A stretch of 64,000 nucleotides of DNA from JBGPTF01 sp041490445 (GCA_041490445.1 JBGPTF010000003.1:186001-250000); one strand, 5' to 3'; counted from the first letter of the stretch, positions 1 to 9,488 are shown. Notes: generated by a model not told the origin, from the sequence alone. Translations and numbers: made by a program.

Positions 1-108
1 GGTGTCCACTCCGCTGCTTGCGCGCCCACCTGCAATTGCCCTTGGAAAGGCTTCCCGGTAAGATACTTATTGCCCGCGCCAAGACGCTCGTTTTCCCTCG
101 GGAGAAGC

Positions 109-564
109 ATGGCAGGATCCGCAAGCTGGTATTTCGCGTACGCCAGCAACATGAGCCGCGCCCAGATGCGGTCGCGCGTCGGCGAAATCCTCGAAGAAAA
201 GCCGGCCCGGCTCGAGAATTACGAGCTGGTGTTCAACAAGCGCGCACGCGGCGGCACCGCGACGGCCAACATCCGGCCCGCTCCCGGAAAAGTTGTCGAG
301 GGCGTGCTGTACCGAATCCCGGAGTCCGCCTACCGCAATCTCGACCGCTTCGAAGGCGCGCCCGTGCATTATCGCCGCACGGAAGTGACCGTCGTCGATC
401 GCGAAGGCAGAAAGTACGCCGCGCAGGTGTTCACTGCGACGAAAGTGGAGAAGGCCTTGCAGCCGGCGGCCCATTACCTGCAGGCAATTCTCGAAGGCGC
501 CAGTGAACACGGCCTGCCGGCGGAGTATATTGAAAAGATTAAGTCGGCAGCCCAGACCGGATAA
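109..564 (+). CDS. Gamma-glutamylcyclotransferase-like protein
   Basis: A 151-residue protein of the GGCT/AIG2-like fold. The N-terminal YFAYASNM resembles the YGSN substrate loop of gamma-glutamylcyclotransferases, with Ala for Gly, and the acidic residue in LDRFEGAP sits where the family's catalytic Glu lies. Family members release 5-oxoproline from gamma-glutamyl amines or peptides; the actual substrate cannot be told from sequence. The Met at 109 is chosen because the fold begins directly after it; an in-frame Met at 70 would add 13 basic residues unlike the family. It precedes the acyl-CoA dehydrogenase gene by 54 bases on the same strand, so co-transcription is possible. Confidence 0.8.
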   Translation: MAGSASWYFAYASNMSRAQMRSRVGEILEEKPARLENYELVFNKRARGGTATANIRPAPGKVVEGVLYRIPESAYRNLDRFEGAPVHYRRTEVTVVDREGRKYAAQVFTATKVEKALQPAAHYLQAILEGASEHGLPAEYIEKIKSAAQTG

Positions 565-618
565 CCTTTCGAAAGGCGCGCCCATGCTCGCCGGATGGCG
601 GCGCGACAAGGAGCCAAC

Positions 619-2412
619 ATGGCAGTGTCAACTGTTCCCCAAACCGCGACACGCGGCGGCGGTTTCCTCGTCGCCTCCTGCCGCCCGGAAGACGTCTTCA
701 CCCCCGCGGACTTGACCGATGACCAGCGGCTGATCGGCCAGACGGCCCAGGAATTCGTGCAGAAGGAAGTGCTGCCGCTGGTGTCCGAGCTCGAGCAGCA
801 CAAAGAAGGCCTGATGACGCAGCTCCTGAAAAAGGCGGGCGAATTAGGGTTGCTTGGCGGGTCCGTGCCGGAAGCGTACGGCGGAGCAGGCCTCGATAAA
901 GTTTCAGCGACTGTGCTCGCAGAGAGCGTGTCGGCCTACGCTTCGTTCGCTACGTCGCACGGCGGGCACGCGGGCATCGGCACAATCCCCATCGTCTACT
1001 TCGGCACCGAAGAGCAGAAAAGAAAATATCTGCCAAAAATGGCGACCGGGGAATTGATTTCCTGCTATTGCCTCTCCGAACCCCAAGCGGGGTCGGACGC
1101 GCTGGCGGCGCGCACGCGCGCCGAGCTCTCCCCGGACGGCAAGCACTGGGTGCTGAACGGGCAGAAGATGTGGATCACGAACGGGGGCTTTGCCGACGTC
1201 TTCATCGTATTCGCCAAAGTGGACGGCGATAAATTCTCCTGTTTCATCGTCGATCGGAACTCCCCCGGCTTTTCCGTCGGCGCCGAAGAAAAAAAGATGG
1301 GCCTCAAGGGCAGCTCGACTGCGCCGATCTTTTTCGAGAACTGCCTGGTGCCGAAAGAAAACCTGCTGCACGAAGTCGGGCGCGGACACATCGTTGCGTT
1401 CAATACGCTAAACGTCGGCCGCTTCTCGCTCGGCGCGTACTGTCTGGGTGGCGCGAAGAACGTGATCCAGGCCGCCTCGAAATACGCAAAGGAGCGCACT
1501 GCGTTTGGCAAGCAGCTCGCGGAGTTCGGATTGATTCGCGAGAAGCTCGCGGAGATGACGATCCGCGCGTACGCGGTGGAATCGATGATTTATCGTTCGG
1601 CGGGAATGATTGCGGCGGCGATGTCCGCGGCGCACGCCGACAAAACACAGCAGACGATGCAGGCGCTCGAGGAATACGCGATTGAGAGCTCAATCAGCAA
1701 AGTATATGGCAGCGAGATGGTGGATTACTGCGTGGACGAAGCGGTGCAGATCTTTGGCGGCTACGGCTACCACGAGGATTATCCGGTCGCCCGCGCCTAT
1801 CGCGACAGCCGGGTGAACCGCATCTTCGAGGGCACGAACGAAATCAATCGCATGCTGATCATCCAGATGCTCATGAAGCGGGCGATGGCTGGCGCGCTTC
1901 CTCTCATCCCGGCGGCGATGAAGCTGGGTGAAGAAGTTCTGGCCGGATCGGCGGTGGAAGACATCCCGGACGGGCCCTTCGCGGAAGAGGAGCGCTCCGT
2001 AGCGCGGGCAAAGAAAATGTTTCTGCTGGCGGCGGGGGCCGCGGTGCAACGATTCCGCGAGAAGCTGGCAGACGAACAGGAAATCGTCGCGGCGCTGGCA
2101 AACACTGTGATGGAAATTTACGCCATGGAATCGGCCCTCCGACGGGCGGAGAAGGCGGCGAACGGCCGTGGTGGAGAGGTTGCCGCAGTGATGGGCGATG
2201 CTGCCCGAGCGTTTATTTATGGCGCGTTCGGCCGCGTGGAGCATCAGGCGCGCACAGCGCTGGCGGCCACAGCCGAGGGAGACATGCTGCGCACGCAACT
2301 CTCCGTGCTGCGCCGCTTCGCCAAGCGCGAGCCGGTGGACGCGATTGGCCTCCGCCGCCGCGTGGCCGCGGCGGTGTTGGCCGGTGATCGCTATCCGTTT
2401 GAAGCCAGGTGA
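619..2412 (+). CDS. Acyl-CoA dehydrogenase, long form with C-terminal extension
   Basis: A 597-residue flavoprotein predicted to catalyse FAD-dependent alpha,beta-dehydrogenation of acyl-CoA, feeding electrons to ETF. Visible family signatures are CLSEPQAGSDA and KMWITNGGFADV around the flavin site, FGKQLAEFGLI in the C-terminal helical domain, and IFEGTNEINR, whose Glu is the expected catalytic base. About 200 residues follow the canonical core, as in VLCAD/ACAD9-like enzymes, rather than the ~380-residue short form. The ATG at 619 is preceded by AAGGAG with proper spacing; an upstream in-frame ATG at 595 has no such site. Its stop overlaps the next start in a GTGA arrangement, so the two genes are probably translationally coupled. 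Confidence 0.93.
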   Translation: MAVSTVPQTATRGGGFLVASCRPEDVFTPADLTDDQRLIGQTAQEFVQKEVLPLVSELEQHKEGLMTQLLKKAGELGLLGGSVPEAYGGAGLDKVSATVLAESVSAYASFATSHGGHAGIGTIPIVYFGTEEQKRKYLPKMATGELISCYCLSEPQAGSDALAARTRAELSPDGKHWVLNGQKMWITNGGFADVFIVFAKVDGDKFSCFIVDRNSPGFSVGAEEKKMGLKGSSTAPIFFENCLVPKENLLHEVGRGHIVAFNTLNVGRFSLGAYCLGGAKNVIQAASKYAKERTAFGKQLAEFGLIREKLAEMTIRAYAVESMIYRSAGMIAAAMSAAHADKTQQTMQALEEYAIESSISKVYGSEMVDYCVDEAVQIFGGYGYHEDYPVARAYRDSRVNRIFEGTNEINRMLIIQMLMKRAMAGALPLIPAAMKLGEEVLAGSAVEDIPDGPFAEEERSVARAKKMFLLAAGAAVQRFREKLADEQEIVAALANTVMEIYAMESALRRAEKAANGRGGEVAAVMGDAARAFIYGAFGRVEHQARTALAATAEGDMLRTQLSVLRRFAKREPVDAIGLRRRVAAAVLAGDRYPFEAR

Positions 2413-3038
2413 GCCCGATGACGGCCGCGCCGGTCGCATTCGAGTGGATTCGTCCCCTTGCCGCACCATACCTCCGCGGCTATCGGGCTGTGGTGCAGCG
2501 CAGCGACGTTCTTCGGGGCTATTGGTTCGTACACCCCGCTGCGGTCCGTCCCGCCGATGGCGGTGCTCCCGTCGGCGGATCGCGAGCCGCGTCCATCGGC
2601 TTCTTTGCCGGCTATCTCTTCGGGACGGGGGGGCACGAATCGCTTGATCCGCAGCCGCCGGAGTGTCTCGTGTTCGCGTTCGTCACTCCTGTCGTCGGTT
2701 CGATGCATCGGCGTCTCGTGGTTGACCCGGAGAGCCTGCTTCGCAGGACCTTCACATACATCCGTTGGCTTACGCATCGGCCACCGCGCTTCGTCTTTCA
2801 GGAAAAGAGCGAGGCGGTGATGGTGCGGCACCAATCCATGCGCGTCTGGGAGAGGGACAAGTACCAGCACTTTTCCCGGAATTTCTTCATCGAGACGCTG
2901 GCCTGGCTCGTTCGCAGCGGACTAGTCCGCGAGTTTCTGGCAGATCAGGCAGTATCTGCAAGACTTCGCACAAAGCGTTCCAAAAAGGTGCAGAAGCGAG
3001 ACTCCAAGAAACCAGCCAGGGCCCGTCGAAGGAACTGA
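2409..3038 (+). CDS. Hypothetical protein with basic C-terminal tail
   Basis: A 209-residue protein of unknown function. The GTG start overlaps the acyl-CoA dehydrogenase stop by 4 bases. No domain is recognised. The middle (about residues 95-175) is the most protein-like part, with alternating hydrophobic and charged segments. The last ~25 residues are almost entirely Lys, Arg and small residues, which suggests nucleic-acid or membrane-phosphate contact or a disordered tail. No signal peptide is seen. The early part is Ala/Gly/Pro-rich and could be mispredicted; a Met near 2703 is an alternative start. Coupling to the upstream gene is the only functional hint. Confidence 0.55.
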   Translation: MSPMTAAPVAFEWIRPLAAPYLRGYRAVVQRSDVLRGYWFVHPAAVRPADGGAPVGGSRAASIGFFAGYLFGTGGHESLDPQPPECLVFAFVTPVVGSMHRRLVVDPESLLRRTFTYIRWLTHRPPRFVFQEKSEAVMVRHQSMRVWERDKYQHFSRNFFIETLAWLVRSGLVREFLADQAVSARLRTKRSKKVQKRDSKKPARARRRN

Positions 3039-3190
3039 TCCCAGCAGAATCCATTATCAAGAAGGTTTCTTCACATTCCCATATTCGTTGCGCCCCTCCT
3101 CCGAGACAAGCTCGCGAAGCGCAACGCCTTATTCTCCTGCTTCCTTTGGATGACGGCTTGCATCGAAAAGGGTGGGGGTAGGAACGGGCC

Positions 3191-3487
3191 ATGACCAGGG
3201 AACGTGTTAAGAAGTGGCTTTGGGTTTCATTTTGGGTCGCAATTGCATTCCAGATCTACTTCGTACGTGAACTCTTCGCCGCCGAGCTGCTTTTCGGATT
3301 GCTCTTTGTCGTCTTGTTGTCGATTGGTTCTGTTCTCTATCTGATCGGGCAAGCCGGTGAAATGAGCCTGAATTGGGCAAAGCCGCTTGCGCGCTCGCTT
3401 GCGCATACGGCGCGGCGGGGCCTCGAGCAGGTGGAAGAGTTCAGCAGAAAATCATACCGCCATCTACGCTCAGAGTCTGCCCGGTAA
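3191..3487 (+). CDS. Small two-helix membrane protein
   Basis: A 98-residue protein with two hydrophobic helices (about residues 8-26 and 29-52) and a basic amphipathic C-terminal half. Nothing identifies a family. The gene converges with the SDR gene on the other strand and their ends overlap by 47 bases, which is unusual but compatible with both being real, since each keeps an open frame with sensible composition. Inner-membrane location is inferred from the helices only. Confidence 0.6.
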   Translation: MTRERVKKWLWVSFWVAIAFQIYFVRELFAAELLFGLLFVVLLSIGSVLYLIGQAGEMSLNWAKPLARSLAHTARRGLEQVEEFSRKSYRHLRSESAR

Positions 3488-4224
3488 TCGCGCTGGCCTG
3501 ATCTGAGACGAGGAAGAGGGCTGCTGCGGCGATCTCCTCGGTCGTCTGCGCACGGCCCTGTAGTATTGTTTGAAGGAAGTTCTTGAGAAGAATTTCCGGA
3601 TCCTGGCCGACGCGCTCCGCAAGTCCGCGCCCCAAGTCCTGCGATATTTTCGTCTCCGGTACAGGCCCGGGCGAGATGGCGTTGACTCGAACTCCCCGCC
3701 GCGCAGATTCCGCCGCCAGTGTCCGGGTGAGTCCGAGGAGACCCGCCTTCGAGGCAGCGTAGGGCGCGTTCCATTGGTATGCGGCCTTCGCCGCGACGCT
3801 GGAAATATTCAGAATTGTGCCGGTCCCCCGGCGGTACATCTCCGGAATGACGAGCCGCGAAAGCAGATACGGCCCGCGAAGGTTTACCGCAATCACTTCG
3901 TCCCATTCTTCCGGCGGAATCTCCTCGACTGGCCTTACAGAGCCGAAAGTCCCGGCGTTGTTGACCAGGATATCCACCGGGCCGAAGGCTCGGCGCGCCG
4001 CGGCTACGATTTGTTCGCAGCCCTCCTCTTTGGAAACATCAGCAGCAACACTGGCGGTCTTGCCTCCCGCGGCTTCGATTTCGTGCGCAACATCTTGAAC
4101 TTCGCTCCCCGTCCGGGCTGCGACCAGCACTCGCGCGCCCTCTGCGGCAAACTTGCGCGCGATGGCACGGCCGATGCCTCGCCCTCCCCCTGTCACGATG
4201 GCAACCTTTTCCCTCAAGCAACAT
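3441..4224 (-). CDS. SDR family oxidoreductase, FabG-like, with 5' frameshift
   Basis: A short-chain dehydrogenase of about 260 residues. The cofactor motif TGGGRGIGRA, the NNAG motif (LVNNAGTFG), catalytic Ser (ISSVAAKAAYQW), YAASK active-site Tyr/Lys and the C-terminal GQTLSVDGG are all present, so it should be an active NAD(P)-dependent enzyme; substrate unknown. The 5' end is odd. An ATG at 4224 with a good GGGAG ribosome site opens with MLLEGK, the usual SDR start, but is one base out of frame with the rest because of a T-run (minus-strand A-run) at 4207-4210. As given, the main frame could only start at a TTG at 4217 or a poorly supported ATG at 4265. I annotate from 4224 and assume a 1-nt indel. 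Confidence 0.85.
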
Positions 4225-4426
4225 AGCGATCTCCCGGCGGCTGAATCAGCCGGAAAGAATAGCATTGAAAGGAAAAAGCGAATGCGTTCGACATCTAGGG
4301 GGAGGAGAAGAAGGCTTTTTGCAGCACCTTCGTTCGGCAGGGCCCACTCTCGATGAACTATGGGGAAAACCGAGTGGCGGGAGGTTACAGATTTGGGGTA
4401 AGATATAACATTTCGCGGAGAAAACC

Positions 4427-5413
4427 TTGCCCGGATTGACGCAGATACAAGGCTCGGGAAATGGCAGGAAGACGCTCGTGCGAGTTCGCCCGCGCGGCTT
4501 CTGCGCCGGAGTCGTTCGCGCCGTGGATATCGTCGAACTGGCGCTTGAAGCGTATGGCGCGCCGGTGTACGTCCACCACGAAATCGTGCACAACCGCTAC
4601 GTGGTGGACCAGTTGCGGCGCCGCGGGGCCATTTTTGTCGAGGCTATCGCTGAAGTTCCCAAGGGGGCCGTACTGGTCTTCAGTGCTCACGGGGTTCCGC
4701 CGCGCGTCCGGGAGGAAGCACAGGAACGGCAACTCCGCGTGATCGACGCGACCTGCCCATTGGTGACGAAGGTGCATCTGGAGGCGTTGAAATTTGCGCG
4801 CGAGGAGCGCACGCTGATCCTCATCGGCCATCGCGACCACCAGGAAATTGTCGGTACCTCCGGCGAGGCCCCGGAACGCACGATCATCGTCGGCAGCGTG
4901 GAAGAAGTGGACGAATTGCAGGTACCCGACCCGGAACGCCTCGCCTATCTGACGCAGACCACTCTTAGTTTGTACGACACGCAGGAAATCGTCGCGCGGC
5001 TGCGTGATCGTTTTCCCACGATCGCCGGTCCCGCTTCCGACGACATTTGTTACGCCACCCAGAACCGCCAGGAAGCTGTTGAGGCGCTGACAAAATGCGT
5101 GGAGCTGATTCTTGTGGTGGGTTCGGCCAATAGCTCAAATTCAAACCGGCTGGTCGAAGTAGCACAGCGAGCCGGTGTTGCAGCCCGGCTGATCGAAGAT
5201 GCCAACGACATTCAAGCAGAATGGTTCAACAGGGTCGAGCACTTGGGTCTAACGGCCGGAGCTTCGGCGCCGGAAATCCTGGTGGAGCAAGTCAGCCAGC
5301 GTCTTGCCACACTCGGATTCACAGACCAGCGCGATCTCGACCTGATTCGCGAAGACGTGCGGTTTACGCTTCCACCGGAGCTCGCCGCGCGGCGCAGTCC
5401 AGTGGCGGGGTGA
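4427..5413 (+). CDS. ispH: 4-hydroxy-3-methylbut-2-enyl diphosphate reductase
   Basis: Last enzyme of the MEP isoprenoid pathway, converting HMBPP to IPP and DMAPP with a [4Fe-4S] cluster. The three cluster cysteines are visible near residues 26 (RGFCAGV), 110 (DATCPLV) and 208 (DDICYATQNRQ), together with the conserved HHEIVHN, SAHGVPP, GHRDHQE and SANSSNSNRL stretches. At 328 residues it has normal family length. The start is a TTG at 4427 preceded by GGAG; no ATG lies before the first conserved block. It implies that the organism makes isoprenoids by the MEP route. The next gene starts 48 bases downstream on the same strand. Confidence 0.96.
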   Translation: MPGLTQIQGSGNGRKTLVRVRPRGFCAGVVRAVDIVELALEAYGAPVYVHHEIVHNRYVVDQLRRRGAIFVEAIAEVPKGAVLVFSAHGVPPRVREEAQERQLRVIDATCPLVTKVHLEALKFAREERTLILIGHRDHQEIVGTSGEAPERTIIVGSVEEVDELQVPDPERLAYLTQTTLSLYDTQEIVARLRDRFPTIAGPASDDICYATQNRQEAVEALTKCVELILVVGSANSSNSNRLVEVAQRAGVAARLIEDANDIQAEWFNRVEHLGLTAGASAPEILVEQVSQRLATLGFTDQRDLDLIREDVRFTLPPELAARRSPVAG

Positions 5414-5461
5414 GCCGGGCCACCGCCGGGTTGCAGTCACCAAATCCAGAGGAGCCCTTGG

Positions 5462-6532
5462 ATGGCGGTCAAGATCGTCCGCCAGACGAAAAAGATTGCC
5501 CTGTTGGGCGTGCCGACCAGTGCGGCGGCTCTCGCCGCAGGTCCGGAACGCGCCCCCGCAGCCTTGCGGGCCGCAGGCCTTGTCGAACGTCTCCGCGAGG
5601 TGGGTTACGAAGTCAACGACTTCGGCGACGATCCTACTCAGCTCTACCAAACGGATGAAGAAAGCCCGCGTGCACGAAACCTGCCGCGCGTTGTTGCCGC
5701 GCTCGACGCGCTGAAGCCGCGTGTCGAAGTGGCGGTGAAATCCGGTGCGCTGCCGCTGATCCTCTCCGGCGATTGCACGATCGCGCTGGCAACCGTTGCG
5801 GGCCTCCGCCGCTATTTCCGCGCCGTTAGCTTTATTTACATGGACCGCGACGCGGATGCCAATGTGCCGGCCACGTCGCCCTCCGGATGCCTCGACGGAA
5901 TGGTGGTGGCGCACTTGACCGGGCGCGGCGCTGCTGAACTGGTGCGTTTCTGGGGCGAGCCTCCGCTCGTGCGCGAGCCCGACATCGCGTTATTCGGCGT
6001 CGCGCGACTTGATCCTCCGGAGGAGGAGTTCCTCAGCCGCTCGCCGATCCGGCGCTACCTCGCTGCCGACATTCAGCGCAAGGGAGCGGCGCGCGCCGCC
6101 GAAGAGGCGGTGGAGCGGATCCACGGCGCAAACAACGATTTTGTACTGCATTTTGACGTGGACGTGATTGCGAGCGAAGAATTTACGGCGACAAACCTGC
6201 CCGGGTCCGGTGGCCTCCGCCTCAGCGAAGTGCGCGAGGCGCTCGAAGTGTTCACCCGGCAGAAGCACCTCGCGGCGATCGAGGTCAGCTCCTACAATCC
6301 CGACCGCGACCCCGATGGAAGTAATGCAAAGCTGATCGTGGATCTCTTCGCGTCAGTTCTTGCCGGGCGGCTCGCGGCGCTCGCACCAGCGCCTGAGCCT
6401 GCCGCGGCCACCGTGCCCACTGCCGCCGCGGAACCACCGGCGGAGTCCGCTGTCCCGTCCGCCGTGGAACCGGAAAGCTCTCCCACTGTGCCTCCAGCTC
6501 CGCCCGAAGAGCCCGCCCCGGAAGGGAATTAA
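5462..6532 (+). CDS. Arginase-fold protein with altered metal ligands
   Basis: A 356-residue member of the arginase/agmatinase superfamily, recognised by SGDCTIAL near residue 102, MDRDADANVPATSPSG near 127-142, HFDVDV and the EVSSYNP Glu. In true arginases three active-site histidines occur in GGDH, DAHAD and SGNLHGM; here they are Cys105, Asp130 and Asp145. The Asp ligands, including the DVD pair, are kept. It may therefore use another metal set or have a changed reaction, and ureohydrolase activity should not be assumed. The last ~45 residues form a Pro/Ala/Glu-rich tail that looks disordered. The ATG follows an AGAGGAG ribosome site after ispH. Confidence 0.8.
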   Translation: MAVKIVRQTKKIALLGVPTSAAALAAGPERAPAALRAAGLVERLREVGYEVNDFGDDPTQLYQTDEESPRARNLPRVVAALDALKPRVEVAVKSGALPLILSGDCTIALATVAGLRRYFRAVSFIYMDRDADANVPATSPSGCLDGMVVAHLTGRGAAELVRFWGEPPLVREPDIALFGVARLDPPEEEFLSRSPIRRYLAADIQRKGAARAAEEAVERIHGANNDFVLHFDVDVIASEEFTATNLPGSGGLRLSEVREALEVFTRQKHLAAIEVSSYNPDRDPDGSNAKLIVDLFASVLAGRLAALAPAPEPAAATVPTAAAEPPAESAVPSAVEPESSPTVPPAPPEEPAPEGN

Positions 6533-6597
6533 TAGATTCTTCAGGGATCAGCCTTCAGTTGCTACCGTCCGGTTCCGAGCCTCGATGAAAGCTTGGC

Positions 6598-8670
6598 TCA
6601 GCGGCCCTTCTGGATAAATTCAATCGCGCGATCCAATTCAGGATCGTGCCCTGCGAGGAGCGCGGCCCGGGACGGTCTTGTGGAAATGTCGGGGATCACA
6701 CCATGCCCCTCGAGCAGAACACCCTTCGGCGTTTTGAAATCGGAGATCACGTACTGCAACACGGCCCCGGTGGGCAGCGTGCTCTGGAGCGAGGGGAGCA
6801 CAGCTCCCGCGGTCTTGCTCCCGAGCACGGTCACGCGTCCGGCTTCCTGCAGTCCCCCGGAAAACACTTCGGATGTGCTGCCGGAGAGTCCGTCGACGAG
6901 AAGCACGACCTTGCCCCGGTAAGCAGCTGCACCCGTGCCCGTGAACTTGAATGGCTCCGTGCTGTAGCGGAAATGCGAGACGCCAAGCACCCCGTCATTT
7001 GCGGAGAGTCGGCTGGCAATCGTCGGGGCCATCTGGCCGACACCTCCCGGGTTGCCGCGAATGTCGAGGATCAGGGCTTTCGTGTCCTGCAGATCGTGCA
7101 GTGCCGTGTCGAATTTCTCGATCAGATCACCAATGAAAATGTCAAAGCGGATGTAACCAATATTGCCATCCAGGCGGCTCGATTCAAAATCAAGCGCACC
7201 CTGATTGAGCGGGACTGCCTTTCGGACCAGGTCCAGGTTCATGTGTTTGTTCTCGGCGTTCAGGACTTCAAAGGTGATTTTCGTCTCTGGCTTTCCGCGC
7301 ATTTCACTCAGGGCGGCTCGGACCCTTTGAATTTCTTCGCTCAGCTGAAAGCCGGGGTTTTTCTTCCGGAAGTCAGCCAGTAATTCAGCCGATGCCTTGC
7401 CATTCACCTTTTCGATGATGTAGCCCGGACGAATCCCTGCCTTCTCCGCTGGATAATCCTTGCGAACCTGCACGACCAGCAGTTGTCCGTCCACCCAGCG
7501 CAGATCGATTCCGATCGACCCGTTCTCGATGTCCCCGGCGCGAGTATGCAGGTTGACGGCCTCTCTGGGCTGCGTGATGCGGAAGTGCGACTGGTCCAAC
7601 TCGCCAATCATCCGGCTGAGAAGCCGGTGAAACTCTTCGTTCTTGGGCGTGGACTTCGCGAGCGGCAGATACTTTTCGTGGACCGCGTTCCAATCTACGC
7701 CGCCGAATTTCGGATCCCAGTAACTATCGTTGATGGTTTTCCACACGAGCTCAAACGTGTCCAGTCGTGTTTTTTCATCGATCGGATCGTCGGGCCCGAG
7801 TGATTTCGCAGGAGTCGTGGCGGCCGGCTTGGGCGCACCGCCTTCGTCACTCGCGGCAGGCGCTGAAGCCTTCGCTGCGTCGCCGCCTTCCTTCTTTCCC
7901 GTGTCGTCGTGATAGGCAAACTGGTCCGCGTCCACCGTCACATTGAACCGAATGCGCGTCAGTTTTATCACGACCGTGGCATTCGGCTGTTTCGTCTGGG
8001 TTGTGAAGGCGATCGGGTGGCCGTCCACCGTGCGATAGTCGTCGAACTTGGTCGTGACCGTGACATCCAGGCCCAGCACGGATCGCCGCAGCAAGTACGT
8101 TGCCGGATCGAAGTAATACTTGATGGGAACTTCCACTCCCTGAGAGTCCTTCGTCGTGCTCTTCACTACCAGGTATTCCACTCCATCTACGGTCTCATTC
8201 GGAGCGCGGTAGCACTTCTTGCCACTTTCCTTGTACTCGTAGAGTTCCGGCTCGCGCTCGCGGGTGCGCTTGACAATCGGATCGGTATCCGGCAGATAAC
8301 CGTGAAAGAAGGAAGCCTTTCTCCACACGTGGGTTCCATCGAATCCTGCTTCGACGATGCCCTGCGGGCCGTCCGTGCGTTGATAGAAGCGCCGCGTTTC
8401 CCGCTCCCGGATGGAGTAGCCGTGAGTCAGCATTCCAAATACGCGCTGGTCGGTCTCCCGTTCCTCCGTCTTGATGGAGCGGATGGCGTCTCGCCCGCCA
8501 AGTGCAGCGATGTATTTTTCGAGAATTTCAGCAGCTCCCGCTTCATCTTTGGCCCGCTGTGTCGCGGCGGCCTGGCGGGCATAGCCCGGCTTCGATGGCC
8601 AAAGCAGGAGCGAAGCGGAAAAGAACAAGAAAGTAAGAATAGTCCAACGACGCAGTGAGCCTCTCTTCAC
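6598..8670 (-). CDS. S41 family C-terminal processing peptidase with N-terminal LolA-like region
   Basis: A 690-residue exported protease. It begins with a hydrophobic signal segment (about residues 8-30). Next comes a ~200-residue region that resembles outer-membrane-lipoprotein-sorting or periplasmic beta domains. A PDZ-like segment containing IRPGYIIEKVNGK and the S41 catalytic domain follow. The likely nucleophile is Ser in GSTSEVF, with the Lys in GSKTAG as general base, and VLDIRGNPGG-like sequence (LDIRGNPGGVG) is present. The GTG at 8670 is chosen because GGAGG precedes it by 9 bases; an ATG at 8730 would add 20 hydrophilic residues before the signal. It converges with the arginase-like gene. 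Acidobacteria carry many such combined proteins; the substrate is unknown. Confidence 0.85.
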   Translation of the reverse strand: MKRGSLRRWTILTFLFFSASLLLWPSKPGYARQAAATQRAKDEAGAAEILEKYIAALGGRDAIRSIKTEERETDQRVFGMLTHGYSIRERETRRFYQRTDGPQGIVEAGFDGTHVWRKASFFHGYLPDTDPIVKRTREREPELYEYKESGKKCYRAPNETVDGVEYLVVKSTTKDSQGVEVPIKYYFDPATYLLRRSVLGLDVTVTTKFDDYRTVDGHPIAFTTQTKQPNATVVIKLTRIRFNVTVDADQFAYHDDTGKKEGGDAAKASAPAASDEGGAPKPAATTPAKSLGPDDPIDEKTRLDTFELVWKTINDSYWDPKFGGVDWNAVHEKYLPLAKSTPKNEEFHRLLSRMIGELDQSHFRITQPREAVNLHTRAGDIENGSIGIDLRWVDGQLLVVQVRKDYPAEKAGIRPGYIIEKVNGKASAELLADFRKKNPGFQLSEEIQRVRAALSEMRGKPETKITFEVLNAENKHMNLDLVRKAVPLNQGALDFESSRLDGNIGYIRFDIFIGDLIEKFDTALHDLQDTKALILDIRGNPGGVGQMAPTIASRLSANDGVLGVSHFRYSTEPFKFTGTGAAAYRGKVVLLVDGLSGSTSEVFSGGLQEAGRVTVLGSKTAGAVLPSLQSTLPTGAVLQYVISDFKTPKGVLLEGHGVIPDISTRPSRAALLAGHDPELDRAIEFIQKGR

Positions 8671-9488
8671 AGGCGCAATCCTCCGTTCAATGAGTGTTTC
8701 GGGATTTGGTGTCTTGCCTTGCCCGTTCAATCGCCCACATGGTCATGTTAGACGCGGACGAGAGGAAAAGGCGAGCCTCTTAGCTGGGCGGGAGGGCGAT
8801 GAATTGAATCTCTCGGAATGATCGGGGTTCTACTGGCCGGGGAGGAATCGAACTCTTTAGTCTGACGGGGCAGGCTCGGTGCCGGCTTCTACCATGACCC
8901 GAGATTGAAGTGCGCCAGCAAGTACACGACCCCGAGGCACATGGCCAAGCCGAGAATCGCAACTCCGAACGTCAGCGTCATGTCGAGACGCAGCGGCCTG
9001 TCCCTGGGTGGCCGCGAATACCAGAAGAGCAGGCTATTGAGCACTTTGTGGCCGCTTATTCCCTGAATAGGTCCCCACGGGCTGGATCTTGTTTTCATAG
9101 ATTTGGAATCCGGCCGCTGGCCACATGACCAGCATCACAGCGTGCATGAAACACAGCTTAGTTCGAAGCATTATTTCAATGATTTTGTCGTACTGTTCAA
9201 TGGTGATTCCGGTAGACAGCTCCACTCTCCAAGGGACCACTTTCTTCGACTGCCTTTTCTATTCTACGAGTCCCTTCGAATGCATCGTCAGGATGGTCAC
9301 CGATAGGGACCGCTCGCGGCGCGTAGGCTCCACCGTCAGGAGCGGAATTCCGGCGCTGCGAGCGGAATTGCCTATTGACAGAGCATCTTTCTACCCGAGG
9401 AACAAGGATGGCCGCGTAAGGGACGAGCTGCGAGCGCGCCTGCGGGAGTGAATTTCAAGACTTCTCGTTAAGAACGAGAGGAAGCGAG
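8671..9488. other. Long intergenic region with tRNA-3'-end-like stretch
   Basis: About 800 bases between two minus-strand genes. Read on the minus strand, 8855-8834 resembles the T-loop and acceptor end of a tRNA (GAGTTCGATTCC then CCCCGGCCA). No complete cloverleaf can be drawn, because the T-stem does not pair and no matching 5' acceptor follows. A weak small gene (8889-9098) lies inside. Otherwise I see no recognisable element. Confidence 0.4.
8889..9098 (-). CDS. Possible small single-helix membrane protein
   Basis: A 69-residue open frame whose last 30 residues form a convincing transmembrane helix (TLTFGVAILGLAMCLGVVYL), preceded by an Arg/Pro-rich stretch. Composition is protein-like, but there is no clear ribosome site and no family is recognised. 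An overlapping minus-strand frame (9034-9240) is also open, so this may be remnant coding DNA. Low confidence. Confidence 0.3.
   Translation of the reverse strand: MKTRSSPWGPIQGISGHKVLNSLLFWYSRPPRDRPLRLDMTLTFGVAILGLAMCLGVVYLLAHFNLGSW

Noticed and set aside
8800..8885. Complete tRNA gene on the minus strand
   Set aside because: Only the T-loop/acceptor end is recognisable; T-stem mismatches and no 5' acceptor partner.
9034..9240. Minus-strand open frame of 68 residues
   Set aside because: Overlaps another weak frame at 8889-9098, has no ribosome site and no recognisable domain.
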